Below, piece after piece: positions 36,173 through 44,528 of a stretch of 64,000 nucleotides of DNA. The notes beneath the pieces are model-generated. The model saw only the letters and a program-made list of their open reading frames with translations, was not told where the DNA came from and did no database searches. Both the position numbers and the translations under genes were made by a program. This DNA is from Nissabacter sp. SGAir0207. Its GTDB lineage: Bacteria; Pseudomonadota; Gammaproteobacteria; Enterobacterales; Enterobacteriaceae. The DNA is taken from NCBI RefSeq assembly GCF_005491205.1, contig NZ_CP028037.1, forward strand, positions 325,927-389,926. Direction: 5' to 3'. Position 1 is the first letter of the stretch. Each line of letters begins with the position of its first letter.

Positions 36173-37687
36173 CTATTTTTCATCCTTTTGCCGAGTCTCA
36201 CAGGCATCCTGCTGTGCCTCCTGCCGCGCCTGTGCCTCGCTTTCGCTCTCCATCTCCTCGTGCTGCCGGGTCTCACAGGCCTCCTGTCGTGCCTCCTGTC
36301 GTGCCTGCTCCTCCCGTTCACGCTCCTCATCAATCTGCCGGGCGCGCTCCTCTGCCGCCGCGCGCCGCGCCTGCCGCAGGTTCAGCAACGGCGTGACGGT
36401 GGCGCCGTGCACGATCACACTGGCGGCAATCACCGTAAAGGCGATGTCCACCATGCGGGTGGCGTCCGGGCTGTTGCCCAGCCCGTGGGTATAGGCGTAG
36501 GCGATGTAGTTGATGCTGCCGATGCCACGGATGCCGAGCCAGCCAATCAGCCAGCGCCGCAGCGCTGGCATCTCCGAGCCGATACTGACGAGGTAGACCG
36601 ACAGCGGGCGGATGACAATAAACAGCACCGCCGCCATCAGCAGCCCCTGGAAGTGCCAGTGCTGCGCCAGCGTGATGCCCAGCACAATCACGATGCCAGC
36701 GGCAAAGATGCGCTCCATGATGTCGCCAAAGGCCAGCGCGTCGCCCACCACCAGCCCCACCGACTTGGCCGGGCCGCCGTCATCGATCATATGCCGCCGG
36801 TTGGGGTTCACCAGCTCCTCGGCAGGTGGGTAGGCGTCATGATCACTGACCTCATCGGGCGGATGGCGGTTGATCACCACCACCTCGGCCCGCCGCAGGC
36901 CGACGCCAGCGGCAAAGGCCGCCAAAAAGCCGGACGCGCCCAGACCCTGCGCGGCGGCGTAGCTCAGGGCGATCAGCGCCAGCGCCAGAAAATCATTCGG
37001 TGCCACGTCACGCTGCTTGCTGCGCAGCAGGGTCGCCAGCAGGCCAATCAGTCGGCCCATGCCAAAACCGATGCCCAGACCGCCAGCCACCGCCCACAGC
37101 ACATCCACCAGCGCCCAGTGGCCCCACTCCGCCAGCGTCAGGTCGCCGCTGGAAGCCATCAGCATCAACGCCAGCATCAGGAACGGCAGCGCCGAGCCAT
37201 CATTCATGCCCGCCTCGCTGGAGAGCGCCACGCGCAGGTCATCGTTGTCGCTGGCGTCATTCACCGAGATCAAGCTGGCCAGCACCGGATCGGTCGGCGC
37301 GACAATCGCGCCAAAGGCCAGCGACAGCGGCCAGCTAAAGCCGAGCATGGCGTGCGCCGCCAGCGTCACGCCGCCCACCGTCAGCACCATCGCCGGGAAG
37401 GCCAGCCGCGCGCCCATCCGCCAACTGCGCGTCTTGAACGGCAGCCGCAGCTTCAGGCCGGTAATAAACAGCGAGGCGGCCATCGCAATCTCCGTTACCC
37501 GCCCCACCAGCACCGAGTGATCGACCACGTCGATGCGCAACAAGTTGAACACCCAGGGGCCACAGGCGATGCCTGCCGCCAGATACAACCCGAAAGTGCT
37601 GACCGGGCTGCGGTTAATCCACCCTGATGCCAATGACATCAGCAACAGCAACCCGCCTGTCGCCGCTGTCCAGCCTAAAAAATCCAT
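36173..37687 (-). CDS. CPA1-family Na+/H+ antiporter with charged repeat tail
   Basis: 504 residues from the ATG at 37687 (AGGA 8 nt upstream; ATG at 37702 is possible). About 12 transmembrane helices. Ion-binding motifs APTDPVLASLISVND and SEAGMNDGSALPF are those of NhaP-type exchangers. The last ~65 residues are highly charged and contain a near-duplicate unit (QARQEARQEACETRQHE and QARQEAQQDACETRQKDE), probably a cytosolic helix or coiled coil. The duplication is visible in the DNA too. Role: pH and Na+ or K+ homeostasis. Confidence 0.92.
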   Translation of the reverse strand: MDFLGWTAATGGLLLLMSLASGWINRSPVSTFGLYLAAGIACGPWVFNLLRIDVVDHSVLVGRVTEIAMAASLFITGLKLRLPFKTRSWRMGARLAFPAMVLTVGGVTLAAHAMLGFSWPLSLAFGAIVAPTDPVLASLISVNDASDNDDLRVALSSEAGMNDGSALPFLMLALMLMASSGDLTLAEWGHWALVDVLWAVAGGLGIGFGMGRLIGLLATLLRSKQRDVAPNDFLALALIALSYAAAQGLGASGFLAAFAAGVGLRRAEVVVINRHPPDEVSDHDAYPPAEELVNPNRRHMIDDGGPAKSVGLVVGDALAFGDIMERIFAAGIVIVLGITLAQHWHFQGLLMAAVLFIVIRPLSVYLVSIGSEMPALRRWLIGWLGIRGIGSINYIAYAYTHGLGNSPDATRMVDIAFTVIAASVIVHGATVTPLLNLRQARRAAAEERARQIDEEREREEQARQEARQEACETRQHEEMESESEAQARQEAQQDACETRQKDEK

Positions 37688-37814
37688 AACCTCTATCCTC
37701 ATCGTCCAGAGTTAAACCGGGGTGCCTGTAAGCGGCACTCTGTGGTGAAATCCCTAAAAGTGTAGCAGGCGCGGCAAGTTAGCTGGGGCGATGAGGAAAA
37801 AAGCGGCCCGCCGC

Positions 37815-38888
37815 TCAGGCAGGCGGGCACTGCTGGCGCCAGGCGCGCGGGCTGCTGCCGAACCAGCGGCGGAAGGCGCGCGAGAAGGCGCTGACTTCGG
37901 AATAACCCAGCAGGAACGCCAGTTCGGAGATGGGCAGGTGGCGCTGCGCCAGATAGTGGGTCGCCAGCTCCTGGCGCACGCCCTCCACCAGTCGGCTGAA
38001 GTTAAGCGACGCCTCGCCCAGCCGCCGTTGCAGCGAACCGCCGGACATGCCGAGCGCCTCCGCCACCTGTTCCAACACCGGCTCACCCTGCGGCAGGTGC
38101 TGGCGCACGGCGGAGCGCGCCTGCTCCACCACGGAGAGCGGCTGGCTGCTCTGGTTGAGCCGCCGCATCGCATCCTGCATCACCATCAGCAGCACCGGGT
38201 CACTCTCGGGCATTGGCCGTAGCAGGTCGGCGCGCGGGATAAACAGTGAGTTAACCGGCTGGTCGAAGTAGACCGGCGCGTCATAGTATTTGCAGTGCTC
38301 GTGCCAGTTCTCAGGCCGTGGGTGCTCAAAGTGCACCTCTTTGGGCGACCACTGTGGCCCCAGCGCATGGCGCAGCAGGTTCAGCACCATGCCCATGGTC
38401 AGTTCGGCGTCCTGCCGCTGGGAGACAATCGCGCCGTGGCGGATCTGGTAGTCAAAACGCACGCACCCCTCCAGCTCCACCAGCCGGGTGAGGGTGGCGT
38501 GCTGGTGCCAGGGAAAGGCGAATGCCACATTGTGCAGCGCCTGCCCGACCGTGGCGGAGCACAGCCCGACATAGCCCAGCAGGCCGAGTTGCTGTGGCTT
38601 GAACTGCAAACCATAGTGCAGGCCAAAGTTGTCAAAGCCAGTCTGGCGCGCGGCCTCCTCCATCACCCGGCAGTAACCGGGCAGCGTCAGGCTTTGGGTC
38701 GGCTGGTTGAGCAGGGAGGGCGGGATGTGGCACACGCCGAGCACACGCTCCGGGTCGCCACCCTGCCGGGCGATAAATGCCTCCAGCCCACTGGCGGCGG
38801 CGGCCAAAATGCCCTGATGGCCGGAAAAGGCCGGTTGGGCAAGGGCAGGAAAGGTGTCGGGATGGGTAAGCGCCTCGGCAAGGTTCAT
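37815..38888 (-). CDS. AraC-family regulator (AraC_E/arabinose-binding-like type)
   Basis: 357 residues. N-terminal ligand domain (~30-215, GVCHIPPSLLNQPTQSLTL to VHFEHPRPENW) and C-terminal double HTH (~255-350; LPISELAFLLGYSEVSAFSRAFRRWFG), the layout of OruR/ArgR-like regulators of amine catabolism. AGGAG lies 6 nt before the ATG. It sits 132 bp after the kinase gene on the same strand. The direct repeats in the 40053-40264 spacer are candidate sites for it. Confidence 0.92.
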   Translation of the reverse strand: MNLAEALTHPDTFPALAQPAFSGHQGILAAAASGLEAFIARQGGDPERVLGVCHIPPSLLNQPTQSLTLPGYCRVMEEAARQTGFDNFGLHYGLQFKPQQLGLLGYVGLCSATVGQALHNVAFAFPWHQHATLTRLVELEGCVRFDYQIRHGAIVSQRQDAELTMGMVLNLLRHALGPQWSPKEVHFEHPRPENWHEHCKYYDAPVYFDQPVNSLFIPRADLLRPMPESDPVLLMVMQDAMRRLNQSSQPLSVVEQARSAVRQHLPQGEPVLEQVAEALGMSGGSLQRRLGEASLNFSRLVEGVRQELATHYLAQRHLPISELAFLLGYSEVSAFSRAFRRWFGSSPRAWRQQCPPA

Positions 38889-39020
38889 GGCGTGCTCCTG
38901 TCAAAAAGGGATCTGACAGGAATACAGCAAAAACCGTGCCAGCCAAGGAGTGCATGGGGCGGGCGATCACCCGCGCCCATGCGCGTCTTGTTGCACCACA
39001 AGTGGGCACGCCCGCCTGAA

Positions 39021-40052
39021 TCAGGCCGCCGCCTCTGCCGCCCCCACCGGCAGGCACTGCTGGGAGAGGTAGAGTCGGCAGAGGCGCACGCTCTGCTGCG
39101 CCCAGTCCGCGCCCAGCGAGCGGGCCTGCTCCGTCTCCGCATGGGAACCGACCCACGCCAGCAGCTGGATGCGGCGCTGGATCAGCATCGCCGGGATAAT
39201 TGCCCGCTCCTCCGGCGTCAGCGGGCAGAGCTGCTGGTAGCCCTCCAGCCACCCCTCCACCCAGTTGGGGGCATCCGGGTGATGCTCGACAAAGCTGATC
39301 GCCGCCGCCAGATCGTGCAGATACCAGCCGAAACCGCAGTCATCGAAGTCAATCACCCGCGTCTGCTGCTGGTGGCGCATCAAATTGGTCAGCCGCAAAT
39401 CGGCATGGATCAGGCCGAAGCGGTCTGGCCCCTCGCCGAAGGCCGCCAGCGCCGCGCCCGCCTGGCGTTGCGCCCGCTCCACCAGTGGGATATCCGCCGC
39501 CGCCAGCCCCGGCGCGGCGCGCCAGTCACCCCAGTGGCCGGTTGCGCCGGTCATGGTGGCGTGATCCCAGCGCAAGCGCCGGAAGCCTGCCGGGCGCTGC
39601 CACTGGCGGCTGTGTTGGTGCAGCCGGGCGGTGGTACGTCCCAGTTCGATAAAGTCGGCGCGCGACACCCGGCTGATATCGCTTTGCAACACTTCACCGG
39701 CGATCCAGTCAAACAGCACCGCGTAGCGCGTCTCGCCCGCATCGGTGCGCAGCGGAATGACCCGCTCGCCCGCGCCGTTGCGGTGGGCGAATGGCACCTC
39801 AATGCCAGCCGCGCGCAGCGCATCCAGCCACTGCAACTCACTCTCAATCTCCTGCTGCTGGTGGTAGTTGGGGCGGTGGATGCGCAGCGCATAGCGCGTG
39901 CCGTGGGCATCGGTCACCTGGAAGGTGGCATTCTCCGAGCGGCAGAACAGTGCCGGCCGGGGTGAGTCCAGATGGGGGCAACTGGCCAGCGCCTGCCCGG
40001 CCAAACGGATCAGGGCGGCGTTGTCCAGCGAGTCATACTGTTGGGCGGTCAT
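39021..40052 (-). CDS. APH/choline-kinase-fold small-molecule kinase
   Basis: 343 residues. An N-terminal ATP-binding lobe (YALRIHRPNYHQQQEIESEL) and the Brenner motif LIHADLRLTNL (~216), followed by the metal site VIDFDDCGFGWYLHDLA. This matches the aminoglycoside phosphotransferase/homoserine-kinase-like family that includes hydroxylysine kinase and ethanolamine kinase. It faces an ethanolamine-type permease and a phospho-lyase-type PLP enzyme, so it probably phosphorylates ethanolamine, hydroxylysine or a related amino alcohol. GAGGAGA precedes the ATG. Confidence 0.88.
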   Translation of the reverse strand: MTAQQYDSLDNAALIRLAGQALASCPHLDSPRPALFCRSENATFQVTDAHGTRYALRIHRPNYHQQQEIESELQWLDALRAAGIEVPFAHRNGAGERVIPLRTDAGETRYAVLFDWIAGEVLQSDISRVSRADFIELGRTTARLHQHSRQWQRPAGFRRLRWDHATMTGATGHWGDWRAAPGLAAADIPLVERAQRQAGAALAAFGEGPDRFGLIHADLRLTNLMRHQQQTRVIDFDDCGFGWYLHDLAAAISFVEHHPDAPNWVEGWLEGYQQLCPLTPEERAIIPAMLIQRRIQLLAWVGSHAETEQARSLGADWAQQSVRLCRLYLSQQCLPVGAAEAAA

Positions 40053-40264
40053 AGGCGTCTCCTCACGGTTGATGGCGTTAGGATGCGGCGTGGGGCCGTG
40101 CGCTTACCTGACCGTGGGGCGCGGGAAGTTGACCGCAGGGCGCAAAAAAGCGGCAGCCGGGGCAAAGTTGACTTTAGGGGAGGGCGGCAGGCGCGCTGCG
40201 GTCAAGTCGGCACGCTGACAGGCGTGCATTATCGTAGCCATCCCGTCCATTCCGGAGTCGCACA
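40053..40264. promoter_or_regulatory. Divergent kinase/permease promoter with TGAC-N4-GGG direct repeats
   Basis: TGACCGTGGGGCGC at 40109-40122 and TGACCGCAGGGCGC at 40130-40143 are direct repeats 21 bp apart, two helical turns. A weaker copy TGACTTTAGGGGAG starts at 40169. Direct repeats of that spacing are what AraC-family dimers bind, and the AraC gene is adjacent to the kinase. Confidence 0.55.
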
Positions 40265-41626
40265 ATGAGTCAGTTAAAACCCACGTTAGGCAGTTGGCAC
40301 CTGTGGAGCATTGCCGTCGGGCTGGTAATCTCCGGCGAATATTTTGGCTGGAGCTACGGCTGGGGCGTGGCCGGTACGCTGGGCTTTCTGGTCACCACCC
40401 TGATCATCGCCGCCATGTATGGCTGCTTTATCTTCAGCTTCACCGAGCTGACCACCGCCATTCCCCACGCGGGCGGGCCGTTCGCCTATAGCCGCCGTGC
40501 ATGGGGCGAGACCGGCGGCTTCATCGCGGGCATGGCGACGCTGATTGAGTTCGTCTTCGCCCCGCCGGCGATTGCGATGGCCATCGGCGCCTACCTCAAT
40601 ATCCAGTACCCGGCGCTGGAGCCGCGCTATGCGGCCATCGGCGCCTATCTGGTGTTTATGACGCTGAATATCCTGGGCGCGAAACTGGCGGCGATGTTTG
40701 AGCTGCTGGTGACGGTGCTGGCGGTGGTGGAGCTGCTGGTGTTCATGGGCGTGGTGTCGCCGAACTTCAGCATGGCGCACTTCACCAGCCACGGCTGGGC
40801 CGGGGCCGACCACTTCTCGTGGCAGGCACTCTCCGGCATCTTTGCCGCCATCCCGTTTGCCATCTGGTTCTTCCTGGCGATTGAGGGTACCGCGATGGCC
40901 GCCGAGGAGGCCAAAGACCCGGTACGCACCATCCCGCGCGCCTACATCGCGGGCATCCTGACGCTGGTGGTGCTGGCCGTCGGCGTGATGGTGATGGCTG
41001 GCGGCGTCGGCGACTGGGGCAGCCTCGCCAACATCAACGACCCACTGCCGCAGGCGATGAAACGCGTGGTAGGGAATGATTCGCGCTGGATGCATATGCT
41101 GGTGTGGATCGGGCTGTTCGGGCTGGTGGCGAGTTTCCACGGCATTATCCTCGGCTACTCGCGGCAGGGCTTTGCGCTGGCCCGCGCTGGCTTCCTGCCG
41201 CCCTCGCTGGCGCGGCTGTCACGCTTCTCTACCCCGCACCGCGCCATTCTGGCCGGTGGCGCGGTGGGCATCCTCGCCATCCTCGCGGATGGGCGCATCA
41301 ACTTGCAGGGCATGAGCCTGACGGCGGCGATGATCACCCTGGCGGTGTTCGGCGCGCTGGTGATGTACATCATGAGTATGCTGAGCCTGTTCCGCCTGCG
41401 CCGCAGCGAGCCGGGGCTGGCGCGGCCATTCCGGGCGCCGGGCTACCCGCTGGTGCCGGGCATCGCGCTTGGGCTGGCGATCTGCTGTCTGGTCGCCATG
41501 TTCTGGTTCAACACCGAGGTGGGAGTGCTGTTCATTGCCCTGATGCTGGTCGGCTACGGCTACTTCCGCCTGACCCACGCCCAGCGCGCCAGCGCGCCCA
41601 AAGACCGTATGCTGACCCAGGATTAA
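40265..41626 (+). CDS. APC-family ethanolamine-type permease
   Basis: 453 residues with 12 predicted transmembrane helices. The start (KPTLGSWHLWSIAVGLVISGEYFGWSYGW) and TELTTAIPHAGGPFAYSRRA are characteristic of the ethanolamine permease branch of the APC superfamily, as are IPFAIWFFLAIEGTAMAAEEA and HGIILGYSRQGFALAR. It should import the amine substrate of the adjacent kinase and lyase by cation-coupled transport. GGAG lies upstream of the ATG. Confidence 0.92.
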   Translation: MSQLKPTLGSWHLWSIAVGLVISGEYFGWSYGWGVAGTLGFLVTTLIIAAMYGCFIFSFTELTTAIPHAGGPFAYSRRAWGETGGFIAGMATLIEFVFAPPAIAMAIGAYLNIQYPALEPRYAAIGAYLVFMTLNILGAKLAAMFELLVTVLAVVELLVFMGVVSPNFSMAHFTSHGWAGADHFSWQALSGIFAAIPFAIWFFLAIEGTAMAAEEAKDPVRTIPRAYIAGILTLVVLAVGVMVMAGGVGDWGSLANINDPLPQAMKRVVGNDSRWMHMLVWIGLFGLVASFHGIILGYSRQGFALARAGFLPPSLARLSRFSTPHRAILAGGAVGILAILADGRINLQGMSLTAAMITLAVFGALVMYIMSMLSLFRLRRSEPGLARPFRAPGYPLVPGIALGLAICCLVAMFWFNTEVGVLFIALMLVGYGYFRLTHAQRASAPKDRMLTQD

Positions 41627-41696
41627 CCGTCAGGCCGCCTGACATCCATCATTGAGACGGCGGGGCGCGCCCCGCCAAGCAGGAGAAGGGAACATT

Positions 41697-43037
41697 ATGG
41701 CTACACGTTCAACCATCATGGACACCAACAGTTTCCGGGCGGAACATGCCGCTCAGCTCGACAGCGAGACCCGCCGCCTGACGGAGCAGCGCGGCCGGGT
41801 GCTGGGTGACTCCTACCGCCTCTTCTACCGCAAGCCGGTGCATCTGGTGAAGGGGCGCGGGCAGTACCTGTGGGACGCGGCTGGCGACCAGTATCTCGAC
41901 GTCTACAATAACGTCGCCAGCATCGGCCACTGCCACCCGGCGGTGGTGGAGGCAGTGACCGCCCAGATGCAGCAGCTCAACACCCACACCCGCTACCTGC
42001 ACCAGAACATCCTCGACTACTCGGAGGCACTGCTCGCCACCCTGCCGCCAGAGATCGACCGCGCCATGTATATGTGCACCGGCTCCGAGGCCAACGATCT
42101 GGCGATGCGCGTGGCGAAGGCCTACAGCGGTGGCACCGGCATCATCGTGACGCAGGAGGCGTACCACGGCACCAGCGAGCTGACCTCCGGCGCGTCGCCC
42201 GCGCTCGGCACTGGCCAGCCGCTGGCGGCCACCACCCGGCTGGTGCCGCCGCCAGACTACTACCGCGTCACTGACCCCGATCTCGGCCACTGGTTCGCTG
42301 GCCAGATCCAGCAGCAGATCGATGACATGGCGGCGCACGGCATCAAGTTTGCCGGGTTCCTCGCCGACTCCATCTTCTCCTCGGACGGCGTATTGCCAAA
42401 CCCGGCGGGCTTCCTGCAACCGGTGATTGATGTGGTGCACAAGAACGGCGGCATCTACATCGCCGATGAGGTGCAACCCGGCTTTGCCCGCACCGGTGAC
42501 GCCTTCTGGGGCTTCGCCCGCCACGGCATCGTGCCGGACATCGTCACCACCGGCAAACCGATGGGCAATGGCATCCCGATCTCCGGGATGCTGGCAAAAA
42601 GCGAAGTGCTGGCGGCTTTCAGCGACACCATCCCCTACTTCAACACCTTTGGCGGTAACCCGGTGGCCATCGCCGCCGCGCAAGCGGTATTGCGGGTGAT
42701 AGAGGAGGAGCGGTTGCAGCAGCACAGTCTGGCGGTGGGTGGGCAGCTGCTGCGCGAGTTGCAGGGGCTGGCGGAGAAGTATGAGTGCGTCGGCGACGTG
42801 CGCGGCGCGGGGCTGTTCATCGGCTTTGAGCTGGTCAGCGACCGGGCGGCGAAAACCCCGGACAAAGCGCTGGCGCTGGATGTCACCGAGCGCCTGCGCG
42901 AGCAGCGGGTACTCACCTCGGTGGCTGGCCCCTACGGCAACGTGCTGAAACTGCGGCCGCCGTTGGCGTTCCAGAGCGGCGACATCGACTGGCTGGTGGG
43001 CGCGCTCGACAAGAGCCTGGCGGCACTGGCGCGCTAA
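41697..43037 (+). CDS. Class-III PLP enzyme, probable O-phosphoamine phospho-lyase (AGXT2L-like)
   Basis: 446 residues from the ATG at 41697 (AGGAGAAGGG upstream). Class-III aminotransferase fold: TGSEANDLAMRVAK (phosphate cup), ADEVQPGFARTGDAFWGF (Asp to the pyridine N) and TTGKPMGNGIP with the PLP lysine. The N terminus (RLFYRKPVHLVKGRGQYLWD) and HPAVVEAVTAQM resemble AGXT2L1/2-type enzymes. Those split phosphoethanolamine or 5-phosphohydroxylysine into an aldehyde, ammonia and phosphate rather than transaminating. Kinase plus permease neighbours support that reading (inference). A plain omega-aminotransferase remains possible. Confidence 0.85.
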   Translation: MATRSTIMDTNSFRAEHAAQLDSETRRLTEQRGRVLGDSYRLFYRKPVHLVKGRGQYLWDAAGDQYLDVYNNVASIGHCHPAVVEAVTAQMQQLNTHTRYLHQNILDYSEALLATLPPEIDRAMYMCTGSEANDLAMRVAKAYSGGTGIIVTQEAYHGTSELTSGASPALGTGQPLAATTRLVPPPDYYRVTDPDLGHWFAGQIQQQIDDMAAHGIKFAGFLADSIFSSDGVLPNPAGFLQPVIDVVHKNGGIYIADEVQPGFARTGDAFWGFARHGIVPDIVTTGKPMGNGIPISGMLAKSEVLAAFSDTIPYFNTFGGNPVAIAAAQAVLRVIEEERLQQHSLAVGGQLLRELQGLAEKYECVGDVRGAGLFIGFELVSDRAAKTPDKALALDVTERLREQRVLTSVAGPYGNVLKLRPPLAFQSGDIDWLVGALDKSLAALAR

Positions 43038-43079
43038 CGGGCTGGCACGCTTTCTGCATTATTCGCTTATCTCCCCTTT

Positions 43080-43104
43080 GCGGCCCGTGACGGGCCGCTG
43101 TTTG
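43080..43104 (+). terminator. Weak intergenic hairpin (possible attenuator)
   Basis: GCGGCCCG-TGA-CGGGCCGC (43080-43098) followed by TGTTTGT. A perfect 8-bp stem with a poor T-tract, between the lyase and MFS genes. It may only partly end transcription. Confidence 0.45.
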
Positions 43105-43120
43105 TAAGGAACCGATAAGC

Positions 43121-44410
43121 ATGACTGCACTTTCACTACCCGTTCAGGTCGCCCCGCGCACCAAATGGCTGCAACTGCTCCTTGGGCTGGTCTGCATGGC
43201 CGCCATCTCCAGCCCGCAGTATGTCTGGACGCTGCTCACCAAGCCGCTGGCCGCGCAGCTCAATGTGCCGCTGGCGGAGTTGCAGGTCACCTTCTCGCTG
43301 CTGATTATCCTCCAGACCTTTTTCTCCCCCTTTCAGGGACGGTTGATTGATCGCTTTGGGCCGCGGCTGCTCATCTCCATCGGGACGCTGTTGGCCGGGC
43401 TGAGCTGGGTGCTGACCGCACAGGTCGCCAGCCTGCCGATGCTCTATCTGGTCTACGGTGGGTTGGGCGGGCTGGGCACCGGCATTGTCTATGTCGGCGT
43501 GGTGGGGCTGATGGTGCGCTGGTTCCCGCAGCGGCGCGGCTTTGCGGCCGGGATGGTGGCGGCCGGTTACGGCATGGGTGCCATCATCACCACCTTCCCG
43601 ATCTCCCAGTCGCTGGCCGCCCACGGCCTGACGCAGACCCTCTGGCTATTCGGGCTGGCCTTCGCGGCGGTGGGGTTCCTTGCCAGTCAGGGCCTGCGCC
43701 TGCCGCCAGCCGAGGCGGAGCAAGGCAGCGGGCTGGAGGGGGTGCCGCAGCAACGGCAGTTCGCCCCGCGTGAGATGCTGCGCCAGCCGCTGTTCTGGCT
43801 GATGTTCTTGATGATGACCATGATGTCCACCTCCGGCCTGATGGTCACCTCGCAGATGGCGATCTTTGCCCAGGACTTCGGCATGACCGGCGTGACGGTG
43901 TTCGGGCTGGCGGCGCTGCCGTTGGCGATGACCATTGACCGCTTCACCAACGGCCTGACCCGCCCGTTGTGCGGCTATATCTCCGATCGCATTGGTCGGG
44001 AGAAGATGATGTTTTGGGCCTTCGCGCTGGAGGGCGTGGCGATGACGCTCTGGCTGATGTGCCGCCACGATCCGGTGCTGTTCGTACTGCTCTCCGGGCT
44101 GGTGTTCTTCGGCTGGGGTGAGATCTTCTCGCTCTTCCCCTCGACCCTGACGGACACCTTCGGCACCCGCCACGCCACCAGCAACTACGGCTGGCTCTAT
44201 ATGGCGCAGGGCGTCGGCTCCATCTTCGGCGGGCCGCTGGCGGCGTTGATCTACCAACGCAGCGGCGGCTGGGACATCGTCTTCGGCTGCGCCATCTCCC
44301 TCGACTTCATCACCGCCGCCCTCGCGATGTGGGTGCTGAAACCCTGGCGCGCCCGCTTCCTCGGCGGACAGGGCAAGACAATGCCCCAAACCGCCCCCGC
44401 CTCCCATTAA
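43121..44410 (+). CDS. MFS transporter, oxalate/formate antiporter (OFA) family
   Basis: 429 residues, 12 helices. The OFA features are visible: KWLQLLLGLVCMAAISSPQYVWTLL at the start, FQGRLIDRFGPRLL (loop 2-3 motif), GLGTGIVYVGVVGLMVRWFPQRRG, and the conserved GRE/K loop SDRIGREKMMFW. OFA carriers exchange small carboxylates. It is co-oriented with the phospho-lyase, so it may export a carboxylate end product of that pathway or be independent. AAGGA precedes the ATG. Confidence 0.88.
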   Translation: MTALSLPVQVAPRTKWLQLLLGLVCMAAISSPQYVWTLLTKPLAAQLNVPLAELQVTFSLLIILQTFFSPFQGRLIDRFGPRLLISIGTLLAGLSWVLTAQVASLPMLYLVYGGLGGLGTGIVYVGVVGLMVRWFPQRRGFAAGMVAAGYGMGAIITTFPISQSLAAHGLTQTLWLFGLAFAAVGFLASQGLRLPPAEAEQGSGLEGVPQQRQFAPREMLRQPLFWLMFLMMTMMSTSGLMVTSQMAIFAQDFGMTGVTVFGLAALPLAMTIDRFTNGLTRPLCGYISDRIGREKMMFWAFALEGVAMTLWLMCRHDPVLFVLLSGLVFFGWGEIFSLFPSTLTDTFGTRHATSNYGWLYMAQGVGSIFGGPLAALIYQRSGGWDIVFGCAISLDFITAALAMWVLKPWRARFLGGQGKTMPQTAPASH

Positions 44411-44417
44411 TATCTTC

Positions 44418-44485
44418 GGGCCAGCTCGCTGGCCCATTGCACCTTAAAACGGACATTAACGGCTTAGTGCACGTTTTAAGGTGCA
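44418..44485. repeat. Two nested inverted repeats between convergent genes
   Basis: GGGCCAGC-TC-GCTGGCCC at 44418-44435 is followed by TGCACCTTAAAACG (44438-44451) and its exact inverse CGTTTTAAGGTGCA (44472-44485), a 14-bp perfect inverted repeat with a 20-nt spacer. It lies between the MFS gene and the MBL gene. It could be a bidirectional terminator, though T-runs are lacking. Confidence 0.7.
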
Positions 44486-44528
44486 TAAGGTCGCTCGGTT
44501 ACATGAAAAACCTCATCTGTCGGCCCCG

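Noticed and set aside
36089..37627. 512-codon frame opposite the Na+/H+ antiporter
   Set aside because: His/Gln/Arg-rich product typical of the antisense of a membrane protein; the leftward frame has clear antiporter motifs.
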